The notes beneath the pieces were generated by a model that saw nothing but the letters and a program-made list of their open reading frames with translations, did not search any database and was not told where the DNA came from. Shown one piece after another: positions 1 to 9,117 of a DNA stretch of 64,000 nt (positions are counted from its first letter, which is position 1; each line of letters starts with the position of its first letter). The stretch spans positions 3,445,501 to 3,509,500 of the forward strand of contig NZ_LT629710.1 of the NCBI RefSeq assembly GCF_900104535.1. Reading direction: 5' to 3'. Source of the stretch: Nakamurella panacisegetis (GTDB lineage Bacteria > Actinomycetota > Actinomycetes > Mycobacteriales > Nakamurellaceae). Position numbers and translations under genes: made by a program.

Positions 1-558
1 CGCCGCGTGGTCGGCCTCTGACGCCTCACTGAGCGCGAACGCGGCGTGGTCGGCGTAGATGGCGCCGAGCCGCTGTTCCCGTTCGCCGAAGGCGTTCGGG
101 TGCTTGCTGTACAGGGCCAGCGCGCCATGCGGCCGATCGCCGACCAGCAGGCAGAAGGTCATGACGCTCCGCACCTCGGTATCGGCCAGGAGGGCGTCGC
201 GGTACACCGGCCACCGCTGGTCGAGCGTCAGGTCGTCGGCGACCACGGTCTTGTTGCCCAGCAACGCCTCCCAGGTCGGCCCGGCGCCGGCCACACGTTG
301 GGCATGGACGATCTTCTCGGCGACGCAGTCGTCGGTCGCGGCCAGCAGCGTGGGGCGATTCTCCCGATCGAGGGTCACCACGGCGGCCAGGTCGACCCCC
401 ACCACGTCCCGGGCCAGTTCCACCACCCGCTGGAGGGTCGCCTCGCGGCCGCGGGTCTCGGTCAACACACGGGCGGTGTTGGAGAACCACTGCGCCGCGT
501 CCAGGGGATCGTCGAACGGCGCAGTACTGGGATCGTCGGTCAGCTCCTCGGGTGTCAC
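1..558 (-). CDS. GAF domain protein, C-terminus cut by window edge
   Basis: The minus strand is open from a GTG at 558 to the window edge, giving 186 codons. About 20 acidic and polar N-terminal residues are followed by a GAF-type sensor fold: an alpha helix with a WFSNTARVL stretch, then VVGVDLAAVVTLD and a later MTFCLLVGDRPHGALALYS strand, ending in a helix with YADHAAFALSEA. GAF domains bind small ligands or mediate protein contacts. In actinobacteria this layout usually continues into an ANTAR RNA-binding or other output domain, which would lie beyond the edge, so the output is unknown. No good ribosome site precedes the GTG, so the exact start is uncertain. Confidence 0.7.
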   Translation of the reverse strand, partial: MTPEELTDDPSTAPFDDPLDAAQWFSNTARVLTETRGREATLQRVVELARDVVGVDLAAVVTLDRENRPTLLAATDDCVAEKIVHAQRVAGAGPTWEALLGNKTVVADDLTLDQRWPVYRDALLADTEVRSVMTFCLLVGDRPHGALALYSKHPNAFGEREQRLGAIYADHAAFALSEASEADHAA

Positions 559-730
559 ACAGGAATTATGACGCGCGCGGGCCCTCGAGCGCACCGCACC
601 CGGGGACCCAATCGGGCGAAGTTCGGGACGCGCGTCCGGTGTGGGAACCGAGTCCGTCCGGCGCCCGGGCCGGAGGCCGTTAATGTGCAGGCAGCCGACA
701 ACGGCGATACGGTCGGAAGGACGACGCGAC

Positions 731-1597
731 ATGGCATCAGAGAATCCAGCGGTCCCGGTGGACCCGGCCGAAGAACCGACGATCTGGTCGGCGTCCGGCT
801 CGTACGAGGACATCAGCTACGAGACGACGGCCGACGGTATCGCCAAGATCACCATCTGCCGGCCCGAGGTGCACAACGCTTTTCGGCCGCAGACGCTGAT
901 CGAGATCTCCGCCGCCCTGGTGGAGGCCAGGGAGGACGAGCGGGTCGGCGTCATCATCCTCACCGGGCAGGGCACCCGGGCCTTCTGTTCCGGCGGCGAC
1001 CAGCGGGTCCGTGGTGACACCGGCTACCTGGAGGAGAACAAGTCGGTCGGCCGCTTCCACGTCACCGACCTGCACGTGCAGATGCGCCGCCTGCCGAAGC
1101 CGATCATCGCGATGGTGGCCGGGTACGCGATCGGCGGCGGCCACGTCCTACATGTCGTCTGCGATCTCACGATCGCGGCCGACAACGCCCGTTTCGGCCA
1201 GGTCGGGCCGAAGGTCGGATCGTTCGACGGAGGCCTGGGCGCCAGCTCCCTGTCCCAACTGGTCGGGCTGAAGAAGGCCAAGGAGATCTGGTTCCTGTGC
1301 CGGCAGTACGACGCGCAGCAGGCGCTGGAGATGGGCCTGATCAACGCGGTCGTCCCGTTGGCCGAGTTGGAGACGCAGACGGTGAAGTGGTGCCGGGAGA
1401 TGCTGGCCCTCTCGCCGTTCGCGCTCCGGTTGATGAAGGCCAGCTTCCATGCGGCCGAGGACGGCTACCTGGGCATCCAGCAGCTCGCGCATGACACGAA
1501 CCTGCTCTTCTACGGCTCACCGGAGGCGCAGGAGGGCCGGGAAGCGTTCAAGGCCAAGCGGAAACCGGACTTCGATCAGTTCCCCAAGCGCGCCTGA
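731..1597 (+). CDS. menB: 1,4-dihydroxy-2-naphthoyl-CoA synthase (MenB)
   Basis: MenB is a crotonase-fold enzyme that closes the second ring of menaquinone by converting o-succinylbenzoyl-CoA to 1,4-dihydroxy-2-naphthoyl-CoA. The 288-residue product has the oxyanion-hole region AFCSGGDQ, the [20 protein letters not shown] signature, [13 protein letters not shown] and the typical C-terminus ending in [15 protein letters not shown]. The ATG at 731 is preferred because GGAAGG lies just upstream; the reading frame is open further upstream without support. The glycine in VGPKVGSFD is the residue class found in bicarbonate-dependent MenB of E. coli, whereas mycobacterial MenB has Asp there. The 3' end overlaps the convergent downstream gene by 22 bases. 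Confidence 0.95.
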   Translation: MASENPAVPVDPAEEPTIWSASGSYEDISYETTADGIAKITICRPEVHNAFRPQTLIEISAALVEAREDERVGVIILTGQGTRAFCSGGDQRVRGDTGYLEENKSVGRFHVTDLHVQMRRLPKPIIAMVAGYAIGGGHVLHVVCDLTIAADNARFGQVGPKVGSFDGGLGASSLSQLVGLKKAKEIWFLCRQYDAQQALEMGLINAVVPLAELETQTVKWCREMLALSPFALRLMKASFHAAEDGYLGIQQLAHDTNLLFYGSPEAQEGREAFKAKRKPDFDQFPKRA

Positions 1598-2139
1598 GTC
1601 GCCTCCTGACTCGGTGCGCCGGGTCGAACGGTCCACTCGATCCGGGCGTCGCCGTCCCACCGGCGCAGGCTGACCGCGGTGGCCTCGATGACGGGCAACG
1701 GGCGGAGAACGCCCAGCGCCAGCATCAAGTCTGACGCGCTGAGCTTCCGGGCCAGCGTGACGTGGCCGGTCCACCGGCCGGGACCTTGCTGGTGCGCGAA
1801 CGGGCGGGCCGCGTCGCCCAGCGAGGTCACCACCCTGGCCTGGAACGTCAGCAGGTCGACCGACGGCACCACCGACCGGGCCAGCACGAACGGGCCGGCC
1901 CCGAACACCAGGGGCGCGCCGAGCAGGACGGGTAGCGGCATCGGTTGGGCCACTCCGGATAGCGCCGACTCCTGAGGCGGAGCAATGACTTTCGCGACGG
2001 CCAGGGTGACGTGGGGGCGGTTGCCGGGACCGGTGTGCCGGCCCAGGCTGGGCAGGGACGCGTCCAGCAGCCGATCCCACTCGGCCCGGACCGCGGCCTC
2101 GGAGGCCGGGTCCAGCAGAAGCTCCACCGACTGCACCAT
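1576..2139 (-). CDS. 2'-5' RNA ligase family protein (LigT-like 2H phosphoesterase)
   Basis: This 187-residue protein carries two HxTL motifs, HVTLA near residue 43 and HVTLA near residue 126. That is the hallmark of the 2H phosphoesterase/LigT superfamily, whose two histidines act on cyclic phosphodiesters or 2'-5' linkages in RNA. Length matches the family. The substrate cannot be told from sequence. It reads toward menB and overlaps its 3' end, and lies 27 bases downstream of the Fpg-like gene on the same strand, so the two may be co-transcribed. Confidence 0.8.
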   Translation of the reverse strand: MVQSVELLLDPASEAAVRAEWDRLLDASLPSLGRHTGPGNRPHVTLAVAKVIAPPQESALSGVAQPMPLPVLLGAPLVFGAGPFVLARSVVPSVDLLTFQARVVTSLGDAARPFAHQQGPGRWTGHVTLARKLSASDLMLALGVLRPLPVIEATAVSLRRWDGDARIEWTVRPGAPSQEATQARLGN

Positions 2140-2166
2140 GACTCCATGGTGCCTGGGGTCGGCGGA

Positions 2167-2985
2167 TCAGGGTTGTTCGCGGGAACAGCGCCAGGTGGTG
2201 CGGCCGCCGACCGTGCTGCGCACCATCGGGGCGTTGTCCCGGGGGCAGCGACCGCCCGGCTTGCGGAACGGGACCACCGACAGGGTGTGCACGCCGCCGC
2301 CCGCGACGGCGGCCCGGATCGCCTGCCGTACTGCCCGCAGCAGCCGGCTGATGTCATCCGCCGACAGGTCCTGGACCGAACGCCCCGGGCTGATCCGGGC
2401 CTGCCACAGGATCTGGTCGGCCAGCAGGTTCCCGATGCCGGCAATGGATTCCTGGTCGAGCAGGCGAGCCTTGACGGGCGCGCTCCCGCGGGCCAGCGCG
2501 GCCCGGAACTGGCTCGGGGTGATGAGTCCGGCGTCCGGGCCGAGACGGTCGATGAGCGGATCGAGCCGAACGCGCCCGAGCCGGCGCGGATCGATGAGCG
2601 CCATCGAACCACCGTCGTCGAAGGTCAACGAGAAGCGTAGGTAGCGTCGGTCGCCGGGCTGGCGGCCGCGGTCCCAGTAGTCGCCGCCGTCGGTCTCGGT
2701 GCCGTCCGATGCGGCGACGACGATCTTGCCGGACATCCCCAGGTGGATGCCCAGGGGCGGTCCGGCCACGGCGGACCCGTTGACCGGGGAGGTGTCGCAC
2801 CACATGCTCTTGCCCCGGCGGTGGGCGTCGGTGAGGGTGCGACCGAGCAACGCGGTGCGGATCTCACCCGGGCGATGCGGACGGCATTCGTACGTGTCGG
2901 TGTCGTCCACATCGACGATGACGCGCCCGAGCGCGACTCGGGCGATCACGGACCGGGCGGATTCGACCTCGGGGAGTTCGGGCAC
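2167..2985 (-). CDS. Fpg/Nei family DNA glycosylase
   Basis: The protein (272 residues, GTG start) begins PELPEVE, the invariant Fpg N-terminus whose proline is the Schiff-base nucleophile and whose glutamate is catalytic. HRRGK supplies the beta-hairpin lysine and GIGNLLADQILW is the helix-two-turn-helix signature. It would excise oxidised bases and nick the strand. The C-terminal finger is odd: in a canonical CxxC...CxxC finger the second cysteine of each pair is present, but here the pairs read CPRD and CSRE, so two of four zinc ligands are missing while GGRTTW with its DNA-contacting arginine remains. The finger is probably zincless. Whether it acts as Fpg or Nei is not decided by sequence alone. 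Confidence 0.9.
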   Translation of the reverse strand: MPELPEVESARSVIARVALGRVIVDVDDTDTYECRPHRPGEIRTALLGRTLTDAHRRGKSMWCDTSPVNGSAVAGPPLGIHLGMSGKIVVAASDGTETDGGDYWDRGRQPGDRRYLRFSLTFDDGGSMALIDPRRLGRVRLDPLIDRLGPDAGLITPSQFRAALARGSAPVKARLLDQESIAGIGNLLADQILWQARISPGRSVQDLSADDISRLLRAVRQAIRAAVAGGGVHTLSVVPFRKPGGRCPRDNAPMVRSTVGGRTTWRCSREQP

Positions 2986-3054
2986 GAGAACAGTCTGACC
3001 GATCGGCGGTCTCGGTCGGTCTCGCGGGTGGCCGGCCCCGGGGACCGACCGCGG

Positions 3055-5421
3055 TCAGCTCAGGTGCACCGGCTGCGGGGTCGACTTGTGGTCCCAGTCG
3101 CTGCCGACCTCGTCCTGCCCACCGTCACCGTGGTTCGTCGCCATCCCGACCGCGGGACTGCGTCGCGCCGTGACGATGATCGACTTCGAGGTCGGGCAGT
3201 TGCTCGACAGCGCAGTCGAATCCAACGGCACCAACGGGTTCGTCTCCGGATAGTAGGCTGCGGCGCACCCGCGGGGCGTGTCGTACTCGACCACCCGGAA
3301 CCGGTCGGCCCGACGCTCGCGGTCGTCCTGGTCCCAGTAGGTCATCAGGTCGACCAGGTCACCGTTCTCGAGGCCGAGTTCGGCGATGTCGAGACGATGC
3401 ATGAACACCACGCGCCGGCCACCCTCGATGCCGCGATACCGATCGGACAACCCGTAGATCGTGGTGTTGAACTGGTCGTGGCTCCGGATGGTCTGCAGGA
3501 TCAGATGACGGTCCGGCACCTGCAGCGCCTCGATCGGGGTGATGGCGAATTCGGCCAGGCCCGATGCGGTCGGGAAGGTGCGGGAGTCACGGGGCGGGTG
3601 CGGCAGGATGAAACCGCCGGGACGGCGGGCGTTCACCTCGTAGCTCTCGCAGCCGGGCACCACCTTGGCGATGTGGTGCCGGATGTGACTGTAGTTGTCC
3701 CGCATGTCCTTCCAGTCGATTCCATACCGATCCCCAAGGGTCTCCTCGGCGATCCGGCTGATGATGTGCACTTCCGATCGCAGGTGCGGACCGGCCGGGG
3801 CGAGGGGCCCGCGGGACGCGTGGACCGAGCAGGTCGAATCCTCGACCGAGATCCACTGCGGTCCGGACGCCTGTGCGTCCTTCTCGGTACGACCCAGGGT
3901 CGGCAGGATCAGGGCGGTTTCCCCGCAGACGAGGTGCGACCGGTTGAGCTTGGTCGAGATGTGCACCGTCATCCGGGTATTCCGCAGGGCCGCCGCCACC
4001 ACCTCGGTGTCCGGCGCGGCCTGGACGAAGTTGCCGCCCAGGCCCAGGAAGAAGTGGGCCTTCCCGTCCCGCATGGCGCGGATGGCGTCGACCGTGTCTA
4101 GCCCGTTCTCCCGAGGCGGGTTGAAGCCGAACTCCTTCTGGAGGGCGTCCAGGAAGGCCACCGGCGGCCGCTCCCAGATGCCCATGGTCCGGTCGCCCTG
4201 GACGTTGGAATGGCCCCGGACCGGCAACAGCCCGGCCCCAGGCTTCCCGATGTTGCCCTGCAGCAGGGCCAGGTTGGTGATCTCCTTGATGGTGCCGACC
4301 GCGTTGCGGTGCTGGGTCAGTCCCATGGCCCAGCAGAAGACGGTCTTGTGCGAATCCCGCAGTAGTTGCGTGGCCTCGACGATCTGCGCTTTGGTCAGTC
4401 CGGTGAGCTCGGTGACGACGTCCCAGTCGACCTCGGCGACGAACTCCGACCATTCGACGAAACCGTTGGTGCAGGCGGCGATGAAGTCGTGGTCGACGGC
4501 GTCCCATTCCAGCAGCAGGGAGGACATCGCCTGGAAAAGGGCGAGGTCGCCGTTGAGCTTGATCGGCAGGTGCAGGTCCGAGAGTTTCGTGCCGGGGCCG
4601 GCGATGCCCCGCGGAGTCTGCGGGTTGCGGAATCGGGTCAGACCCGCCTCGTTCAACGGGTTGATCGACAGGATCTTGGCGCCGTTCTGCTTCGCGATCT
4701 CCAGGGCCGAGAGCATCCGCGGGTGATTCGTGCCCGGATTCTGGCCGGCCAGCACGATCAGCTCGGCGTGGTGCACGTCGTCCAGGCTCACGCTGGCCTT
4801 GCCGATCCCGATCGATTCGGCCAGCGCGATGCTGGTCGACTCGTGGCACATGTTGGAGCAGTCGGGCAGGTTGTTGGTGCCGAAGGCCCGCACGAACAGC
4901 TGGTAGAGGAACGCCACCTCGTTCGAGGCCCGGCCCGACGTGTAGAAGACCGCCTCGTCCGGGCTCTCCAACCCATCCAGTTCGCGGGCGATCAGCCGGT
5001 ACGCCTCGTCCCAGTCCAGCGGTGTGTAGTGGTCGGCTCCGGGACGTTTGATCATCGGGTGGGTGATCCGCCCCTGCTGGCCCAGCCAGTACTCGGAGTG
5101 GGCGTCCAGGTCGGCGATGCTGTTGGCCGCGAAGAAGTCTGGCGTCACGCGGGCGGTGGTGGCCTCCTCGGCCACGGCCTTGGCGCCGTTCTCGCAGAAT
5201 TCGGCGACGTGCCGGTGCCCCGGGTCCGGGTCGGGCCAGGCGCAGCTCATGCAGTCGAAGCCCTCGGCCTGGTTCAGCTTCCGCAGGGTCTGCGCCGTGC
5301 GCTTGACCCCCATGTGGCCGATCGCCCGTTTCATCGTCACCGCGACGGCCGGCATCCCGGCGGCCTGGTGCTTCTGGGGATGAATGCTCAGATCGGTCTC
5401 GCTGTAGTCATCCGCGGTCAT
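3055..5421 (-). CDS. FdhF/YdeP-type molybdopterin oxidoreductase
   Basis: The 788-residue product belongs to the formate dehydrogenase H-like YdeP family of bis-MGD molybdoenzymes. CMSCAWPDPDP followed by AEFCENG is the family N-terminal cysteine region. DCSNMCHESTS places a cysteine where FdhF uses selenocysteine. MGLTQHRNAV, GNIGKPGAGLLPVRGHSNVQG and a C-terminal MopB-binding domain follow. The ATG at 5421 is chosen because AGGAGG lies 8 bases upstream; the open frame continues about 125 codons upstream without a site. The true substrate of YdeP-type enzymes is not established (the family is linked to acid resistance in E. coli), so formate oxidation should not be assumed. No electron-transfer subunits flank it. 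It would be cytoplasmic, as no twin-arginine signal is present. Confidence 0.88.
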   Translation of the reverse strand: MTADDYSETDLSIHPQKHQAAGMPAVAVTMKRAIGHMGVKRTAQTLRKLNQAEGFDCMSCAWPDPDPGHRHVAEFCENGAKAVAEEATTARVTPDFFAANSIADLDAHSEYWLGQQGRITHPMIKRPGADHYTPLDWDEAYRLIARELDGLESPDEAVFYTSGRASNEVAFLYQLFVRAFGTNNLPDCSNMCHESTSIALAESIGIGKASVSLDDVHHAELIVLAGQNPGTNHPRMLSALEIAKQNGAKILSINPLNEAGLTRFRNPQTPRGIAGPGTKLSDLHLPIKLNGDLALFQAMSSLLLEWDAVDHDFIAACTNGFVEWSEFVAEVDWDVVTELTGLTKAQIVEATQLLRDSHKTVFCWAMGLTQHRNAVGTIKEITNLALLQGNIGKPGAGLLPVRGHSNVQGDRTMGIWERPPVAFLDALQKEFGFNPPRENGLDTVDAIRAMRDGKAHFFLGLGGNFVQAAPDTEVVAAALRNTRMTVHISTKLNRSHLVCGETALILPTLGRTEKDAQASGPQWISVEDSTCSVHASRGPLAPAGPHLRSEVHIISRIAEETLGDRYGIDWKDMRDNYSHIRHHIAKVVPGCESYEVNARRPGGFILPHPPRDSRTFPTASGLAEFAITPIEALQVPDRHLILQTIRSHDQFNTTIYGLSDRYRGIEGGRRVVFMHRLDIAELGLENGDLVDLMTYWDQDDRERRADRFRVVEYDTPRGCAAAYYPETNPLVPLDSTALSSNCPTSKSIIVTARRSPAVGMATNHGDGGQDEVGSDWDHKSTPQPVHLS

Positions 5422-5747
5422 CTTGACGCCTCCTGGCCAGTGGGGTGAAACCGTCCGGTCTTCACGTCCGGCCGGCGCGGCCGGGTGCTGGGGGCCGGGG
5501 TCCTTCGCCGACGCCCCGGTGGCGTGATGGCTGACATGGCCCCTTATTACCATCCCGCCCTCGGCGCAAACACCAGCGGGCGTCACAATTCGGCTGCCGG
5601 GCCCGATCCGGGAGCCCGTCCTGGAGGGGCCGGGACGTCCCCGCGACGAACCGGGCGTGCGGACTATGCTCGCTGAGCGGCGCCCCGTCGGCCGGATCCC
5701 ACTCGATCGATATCCCACTCGACCCACTGCCATCCAGAGGAGCTTCG
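5422..5747. other. divergent intergenic region, no gene seen
   Basis: This 326-base gap separates the divergent molybdoenzyme and Pr6Pr-type membrane protein genes. Open frames crossing it are out-of-register extensions without ribosome sites. The two promoters must lie here. I see short GC-rich inverted repeats (for example around 5597-5621) but no clear operator or riboswitch. Confidence 0.4.
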
Positions 5748-6431
5748 GTGTCCGGTCCGGGCCGCACTGCCGTCGTCGCCGGGTCGACCGCCTCACGACG
5801 GGGGTCGGTCCCGCTCCGGTGGTTGATCGTCGCGAAGATGTTCTTCGCCTTCCTGGGATTCAGTGCCATCGTCACCGAGATCGCCACGCTGACCACCCGG
5901 CAGCGATTTCGGGCGGCCGACTTCTTCAGCTACTTCACGGTGGAGTCCAACGCCCTCGCGGTGATCAGCCTGACCGTCGGTGCCTTTGCCCTGGCCGCCG
6001 GAGCGACCGGGCGCGGACTGGACTTCTTCCGGGGGGCGGTCACCCTCTGCATGACGACGACCATCGCAATCTTCATCGTCCTGCTCTCGGGCTACCCGGC
6101 ATCGGAACTCACTGCGGTGCCGTGGGACAACACCGTGCTGCACTACATCATGCCGATCGTGATCATGGTTGACTGGCTGATCGCTGGTCGCATTCGTCCC
6201 ATCCCGCTGCGCCGCGCTCTCGTCTGGTTGGTCCTGCCTTTGGCCTATCTGGTCTACAGCCTCTTACGCGGGCCATTCGCCCACTGGTATCCCTACCCCT
6301 TCATGGATCCGTCTCATCACGGGTACCTGGGGGTGGCCGTCACGTCGGTGATCATCGCGGTGGTGCTGGCGGTGGTCACCGGGTTGATCGCGGGCGTCGC
6401 CCGCTGGAATCCGCTCACGCGCTGGGAATAG
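5748..6431 (+). CDS. Pr6Pr family integral membrane protein
   Basis: The 227-residue protein has six predicted transmembrane helices after a short basic N-terminus. Motifs typical of the Pr6Pr family are visible: FFSYFTVESNALAV after the first helix, HYIMPIVIMVDWL in the middle and PYPFMDPSHHGYLGV before the last helix. The function of this family is not established. The GTG at 5748 is supported by AGAGGAG 7 bases upstream. It is divergent from the molybdoenzyme gene and convergent with a DUF1810 gene. The conserved acidic and histidine residues inside membrane segments suggest a small-molecule or redox role, but this is only inference. Confidence 0.8.
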   Translation: MSGPGRTAVVAGSTASRRGSVPLRWLIVAKMFFAFLGFSAIVTEIATLTTRQRFRAADFFSYFTVESNALAVISLTVGAFALAAGATGRGLDFFRGAVTLCMTTTIAIFIVLLSGYPASELTAVPWDNTVLHYIMPIVIMVDWLIAGRIRPIPLRRALVWLVLPLAYLVYSLLRGPFAHWYPYPFMDPSHHGYLGVAVTSVIIAVVLAVVTGLIAGVARWNPLTRWE

Positions 6432-6460
6432 CGGGACCGCGCCGTCTGCCGGGGCATCGG

Positions 6461-6907
6461 TCACGGGCTTTCCGGCGGCAGGCCCAGGAGCCGATCGGTA
6501 GCCGGATCGACCCGGCCGTCGAACAACCGATCCAGGACCTGCCCGAACGCTGGTTCGCCAGGAGCCGCCCGCAGGAACAGCGTCATGGAGGACCTGAGCT
6601 TCTGGGCGTCGATCCCGCCGAGGATCTCGACGGCGCTGCGCCCGGTGGTGGCCGCCACGATCGCCGAAGCCTCCAAGAGCCGAGGTCCCAGCACCGGGTG
6701 GTCGAGATAGGCCCGGGCCTCGTCGAGTCCGGAGATCGCGTAGTGCCGCGACGTCGAACTGAGGCCAAGCCCGGCGATCTGTGGGAAGACGAACCACATC
6801 CAGTGGCTGGTCTTGTGTCCGGCCCGCAACTCGGCCGCCGCCCGCTCGTACGTCCGGTCGGCGTCCTGGGCGGTGACGAACCGTCCGAGGTTCCACTGAT
6901 CAGGCAT
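6461..6907 (-). CDS. DUF1810 domain protein
   Basis: This 148-residue protein spans a full DUF1810 (YbjI/calpastatin-like) domain. Visible are the family's HWMWFVFPQIAGLG block, HYAISGLDEARAYLDHPVLG and the IDAQKLRSSMTLF segment. The biochemical role of this family is unknown. It is likely cytoplasmic and monomeric. It sits 39 bases downstream of the end of the FAD oxidoreductase gene on the same strand, so read-through transcription is possible, though the two have no known functional link. Confidence 0.85.
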   Translation of the reverse strand: MPDQWNLGRFVTAQDADRTYERAAAELRAGHKTSHWMWFVFPQIAGLGLSSTSRHYAISGLDEARAYLDHPVLGPRLLEASAIVAATTGRSAVEILGGIDAQKLRSSMTLFLRAAPGEPAFGQVLDRLFDGRVDPATDRLLGLPPESP

Positions 6908-6946
6908 GGCCGTGCCCCTTCCTGCGGCCGACGAGGGCAGCTGGTT

Positions 6947-8527
6947 CTACCGACGGTTCCGGAACGACAGGCGCCGATGGAACAGGGCTGCCCGCGCCGC
7001 GTTGGCGCCGCAGGCTCCGTGCACTCCACCGCCCGGATGGGCCGACGCCGACCCGAGATACAGGCCCTTGATCGGCGTCTCGGCGCGGCCCCATCCGGTG
7101 ACGGGCCGGAAGATCAGTTCCTGGTGCAGCGCCGCGGTCCCCCCGCCCAATGCCCCCCGGTGGAGATTCTGGTTGCGTCCCTGCAACTCCCGTGGTCCGA
7201 GGATTCTCCGCTGCACGATGCGGGACGTGAAGCCGGGAGCGGCGCGTTCGATCCGGTCCTGCATCCGGTCGGCCATGATGTTGATCTCGGAGCCGTCCCA
7301 GCGACCGCTGATGCGGTCGAGTTCGTCGTGGCGAACCTGTTGCGGTACGTGGGTGTAGGACCACAGTGCCTCGGTGCCCGGAGGGGAGCGGGTCGGATCG
7401 CTGGTGGTCATCTGCCCTACCAGCAGGAACGGGTCGGCCGGGACCGTGCCGCCGGTGACCTGGGCCATCCAGGTCGACACCTCGGTGACCGATGAGGCGA
7501 GGTGCACGGTGCCAGGGGCGGCGGCCGGCGTCTGCAGCCAGGGCACCGTCCCGGACAGTGCCCAGTCCACCTTGATGGTGCCCGGGTCCCACTGGAAGTC
7601 GGCCATCCGGGCGCGGGTTCGCGCCGGAAGGTCGTTCCAGGACACCAGGCCTCCGTACAGGGCGGGGGCCGAGACGTCGGCCACCACCGAGCTGGCCCGG
7701 ACGAATTCTCCATCCGACAGCCGGACCCCGACCGCCCGGCCGCGGTCGACCACGACCTCCGTCACCTCGGCCCCGCAACGGATCTCGCCCCCGGCCGCCA
7801 CGAATCGGGCGGCCAGCGCATCGGCCAGCCGACCGGCCCCGCCGGTGGGCACCGGGAATCCGTCCTGCTGTCCCATCATGGCCAGCAGCAGACCGAAGAC
7901 CCCGGATCCGGCGGCGTCGGGGGACAGGTCGGCGTGGGCGGCGTTGCCGACGATCAGCAATCGCGCGGTCTCCCCGGCCAGGTGACGTTCGGTCAGCGAC
8001 CGGGCGGACTCGATGAGCAGACGGATTCCGGCCGCGCCTCCGACCTTCGGCAGCGTGGCCGCCAGCCGGAGTCCGGCTCGGACCGGCGGGAACGGGGAGA
8101 GCAGCGAGTCGATCAGGGGGCCGCCGAGTGTCTGCCATTGGTCCACCAGATCCAGCCAGCCCTGGCCGTCGCCGGCGTGCAGTTCGTCCAGCCCGGCCGC
8201 TGTCCGTTGCGGATCGTGGTGCAGCAGAGCCCATCGACCATCGACGTCCGGCGTGCCGATCACCGCCGGCGCGTGCGACCAGGCCAGGCCGTGACGCTCC
8301 AACTCGAGGCCTCGCATCACCGGCGACGCGGCCACCAACGGGTAGAAGGAGCTGAACGTGTCGTGTTCGAATCCGTCGGCCACGTCGCTGTCGCTCGCCA
8401 CCGCTCCGCCCACCTTGGCCTCCGCCTCGAGCAGCAGTACCCCCCACCCGGCGTCGGCCAGGAGATTGGCCGCGACCAGCCCGTTGGGACCCGCGCCGAT
8501 GACGACGGCGTCAACACTTCTTCTCAT
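6947..8527 (-). CDS. FAD-dependent oxidoreductase, phytoene desaturase-like
   Basis: The 526-residue product opens with a Rossmann dinucleotide fold, VDAVVIGAGPNGLVAANLLA, followed by the ADAGWGVLLLEAEAKVGGAV segment of the phytoene desaturase/amine oxidase (CrtI-like) superfamily. A second FAD-contacting motif occurs near the C-terminus, IKGLYLGSASAHPGGGVHGACG. It is closest in style to the actinobacterial NAD(P)/FAD-dependent oxidoreductases annotated near CrtI. No other carotenoid genes are present, so a carotenoid substrate is not supported. The ATG at 8527 starts directly before the Rossmann fold; an upstream start would overlap the divergent SRPBCC gene. Confidence 0.82.
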   Translation of the reverse strand: MRRSVDAVVIGAGPNGLVAANLLADAGWGVLLLEAEAKVGGAVASDSDVADGFEHDTFSSFYPLVAASPVMRGLELERHGLAWSHAPAVIGTPDVDGRWALLHHDPQRTAAGLDELHAGDGQGWLDLVDQWQTLGGPLIDSLLSPFPPVRAGLRLAATLPKVGGAAGIRLLIESARSLTERHLAGETARLLIVGNAAHADLSPDAAGSGVFGLLLAMMGQQDGFPVPTGGAGRLADALAARFVAAGGEIRCGAEVTEVVVDRGRAVGVRLSDGEFVRASSVVADVSAPALYGGLVSWNDLPARTRARMADFQWDPGTIKVDWALSGTVPWLQTPAAAPGTVHLASSVTEVSTWMAQVTGGTVPADPFLLVGQMTTSDPTRSPPGTEALWSYTHVPQQVRHDELDRISGRWDGSEINIMADRMQDRIERAAPGFTSRIVQRRILGPRELQGRNQNLHRGALGGGTAALHQELIFRPVTGWGRAETPIKGLYLGSASAHPGGGVHGACGANAARAALFHRRLSFRNRR

Positions 8528-8565
8528 CCGTGATTGATACCCCCGTCGATGGATACCGAACAAAC

Positions 8566-9018
8566 ATGGAGAAAATCAGCCGGGACTGCTCGGCCTCGCC
8601 GCAGGACGTGTTCGAGGTGCTGGCCGACGGCTGGCTCTATGCCTCCTGGGTGGTCGGAGCGGCGCGCATCCGGGCCGTGGACGCCGCGTGGCCGCTCACC
8701 GGCAGCCGGATCCACCATTCGATCGGGCCCTGGCCCCTGTTGCTGGATGACGAGACGGTGGTCCGGCAGTACGACCCACCCCGGTTGGTGGTGCTGCAGG
8801 CGAAGGGGTGGCCGGTCGGCGAGGCCGAGGTGCGGATCGAGGCGACGGCGCGTCCCGGCGGTTGTACCGTCACCATCGCCGAAGACGTGATCGCCGGGCC
8901 CGGGAAGTTCATCCCGAAGCCGCTGCGCCAGCTCATGATCGGCTGGCGTAACACCGAGACGCTCCGCCGATTGGTGTTGATGGCCGAGGGTCGAGCCGTC
9001 GCTGCCCGGCCCACGTGA
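8566..9018 (+). CDS. SRPBCC (START-like) family protein
   Basis: This 150-residue protein has the helix-grip fold pattern of polyketide cyclase/SRPBCC proteins: an opening strand with SASPQDVFEVLADGWLYASWV, an inner PLTGSRIHHSIGPWPLLLDDET sheet and a C-terminal amphipathic helix with LRQLMIGWRNTETLRRL. These proteins bind hydrophobic ligands in a deep pocket. It is divergent from the FAD oxidoreductase with only 38 bases between likely starts. That arrangement is common for such pairs in actinobacteria and suggests a shared promoter region and possibly a shared hydrophobic substrate. Confidence 0.8.
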   Translation: MEKISRDCSASPQDVFEVLADGWLYASWVVGAARIRAVDAAWPLTGSRIHHSIGPWPLLLDDETVVRQYDPPRLVVLQAKGWPVGEAEVRIEATARPGGCTVTIAEDVIAGPGKFIPKPLRQLMIGWRNTETLRRLVLMAEGRAVAARPT

Positions 9019-9117
9019 GGCCCGCGCGTGCCTCGAGGACGACCGGGCCTTGTCCCTGGGGGAGCCGGGTGGGACAGTGAGGCCCTCGGGCGGTTGGTCT
9101 GAGCTGGAGGACTTCTC

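Noticed and set aside
5422-5796. 125-residue N-terminal extension of the molybdoenzyme
   Set aside because: No ribosome site and low-complexity sequence. AGGAGG directly precedes the ATG at 5421, where family similarity begins.
6947-8527. Carotenoid pathway enzyme
   Set aside because: Although phytoene-desaturase-like, no crtB, crtE or other carotenoid genes flank it, so only the superfamily name is given.
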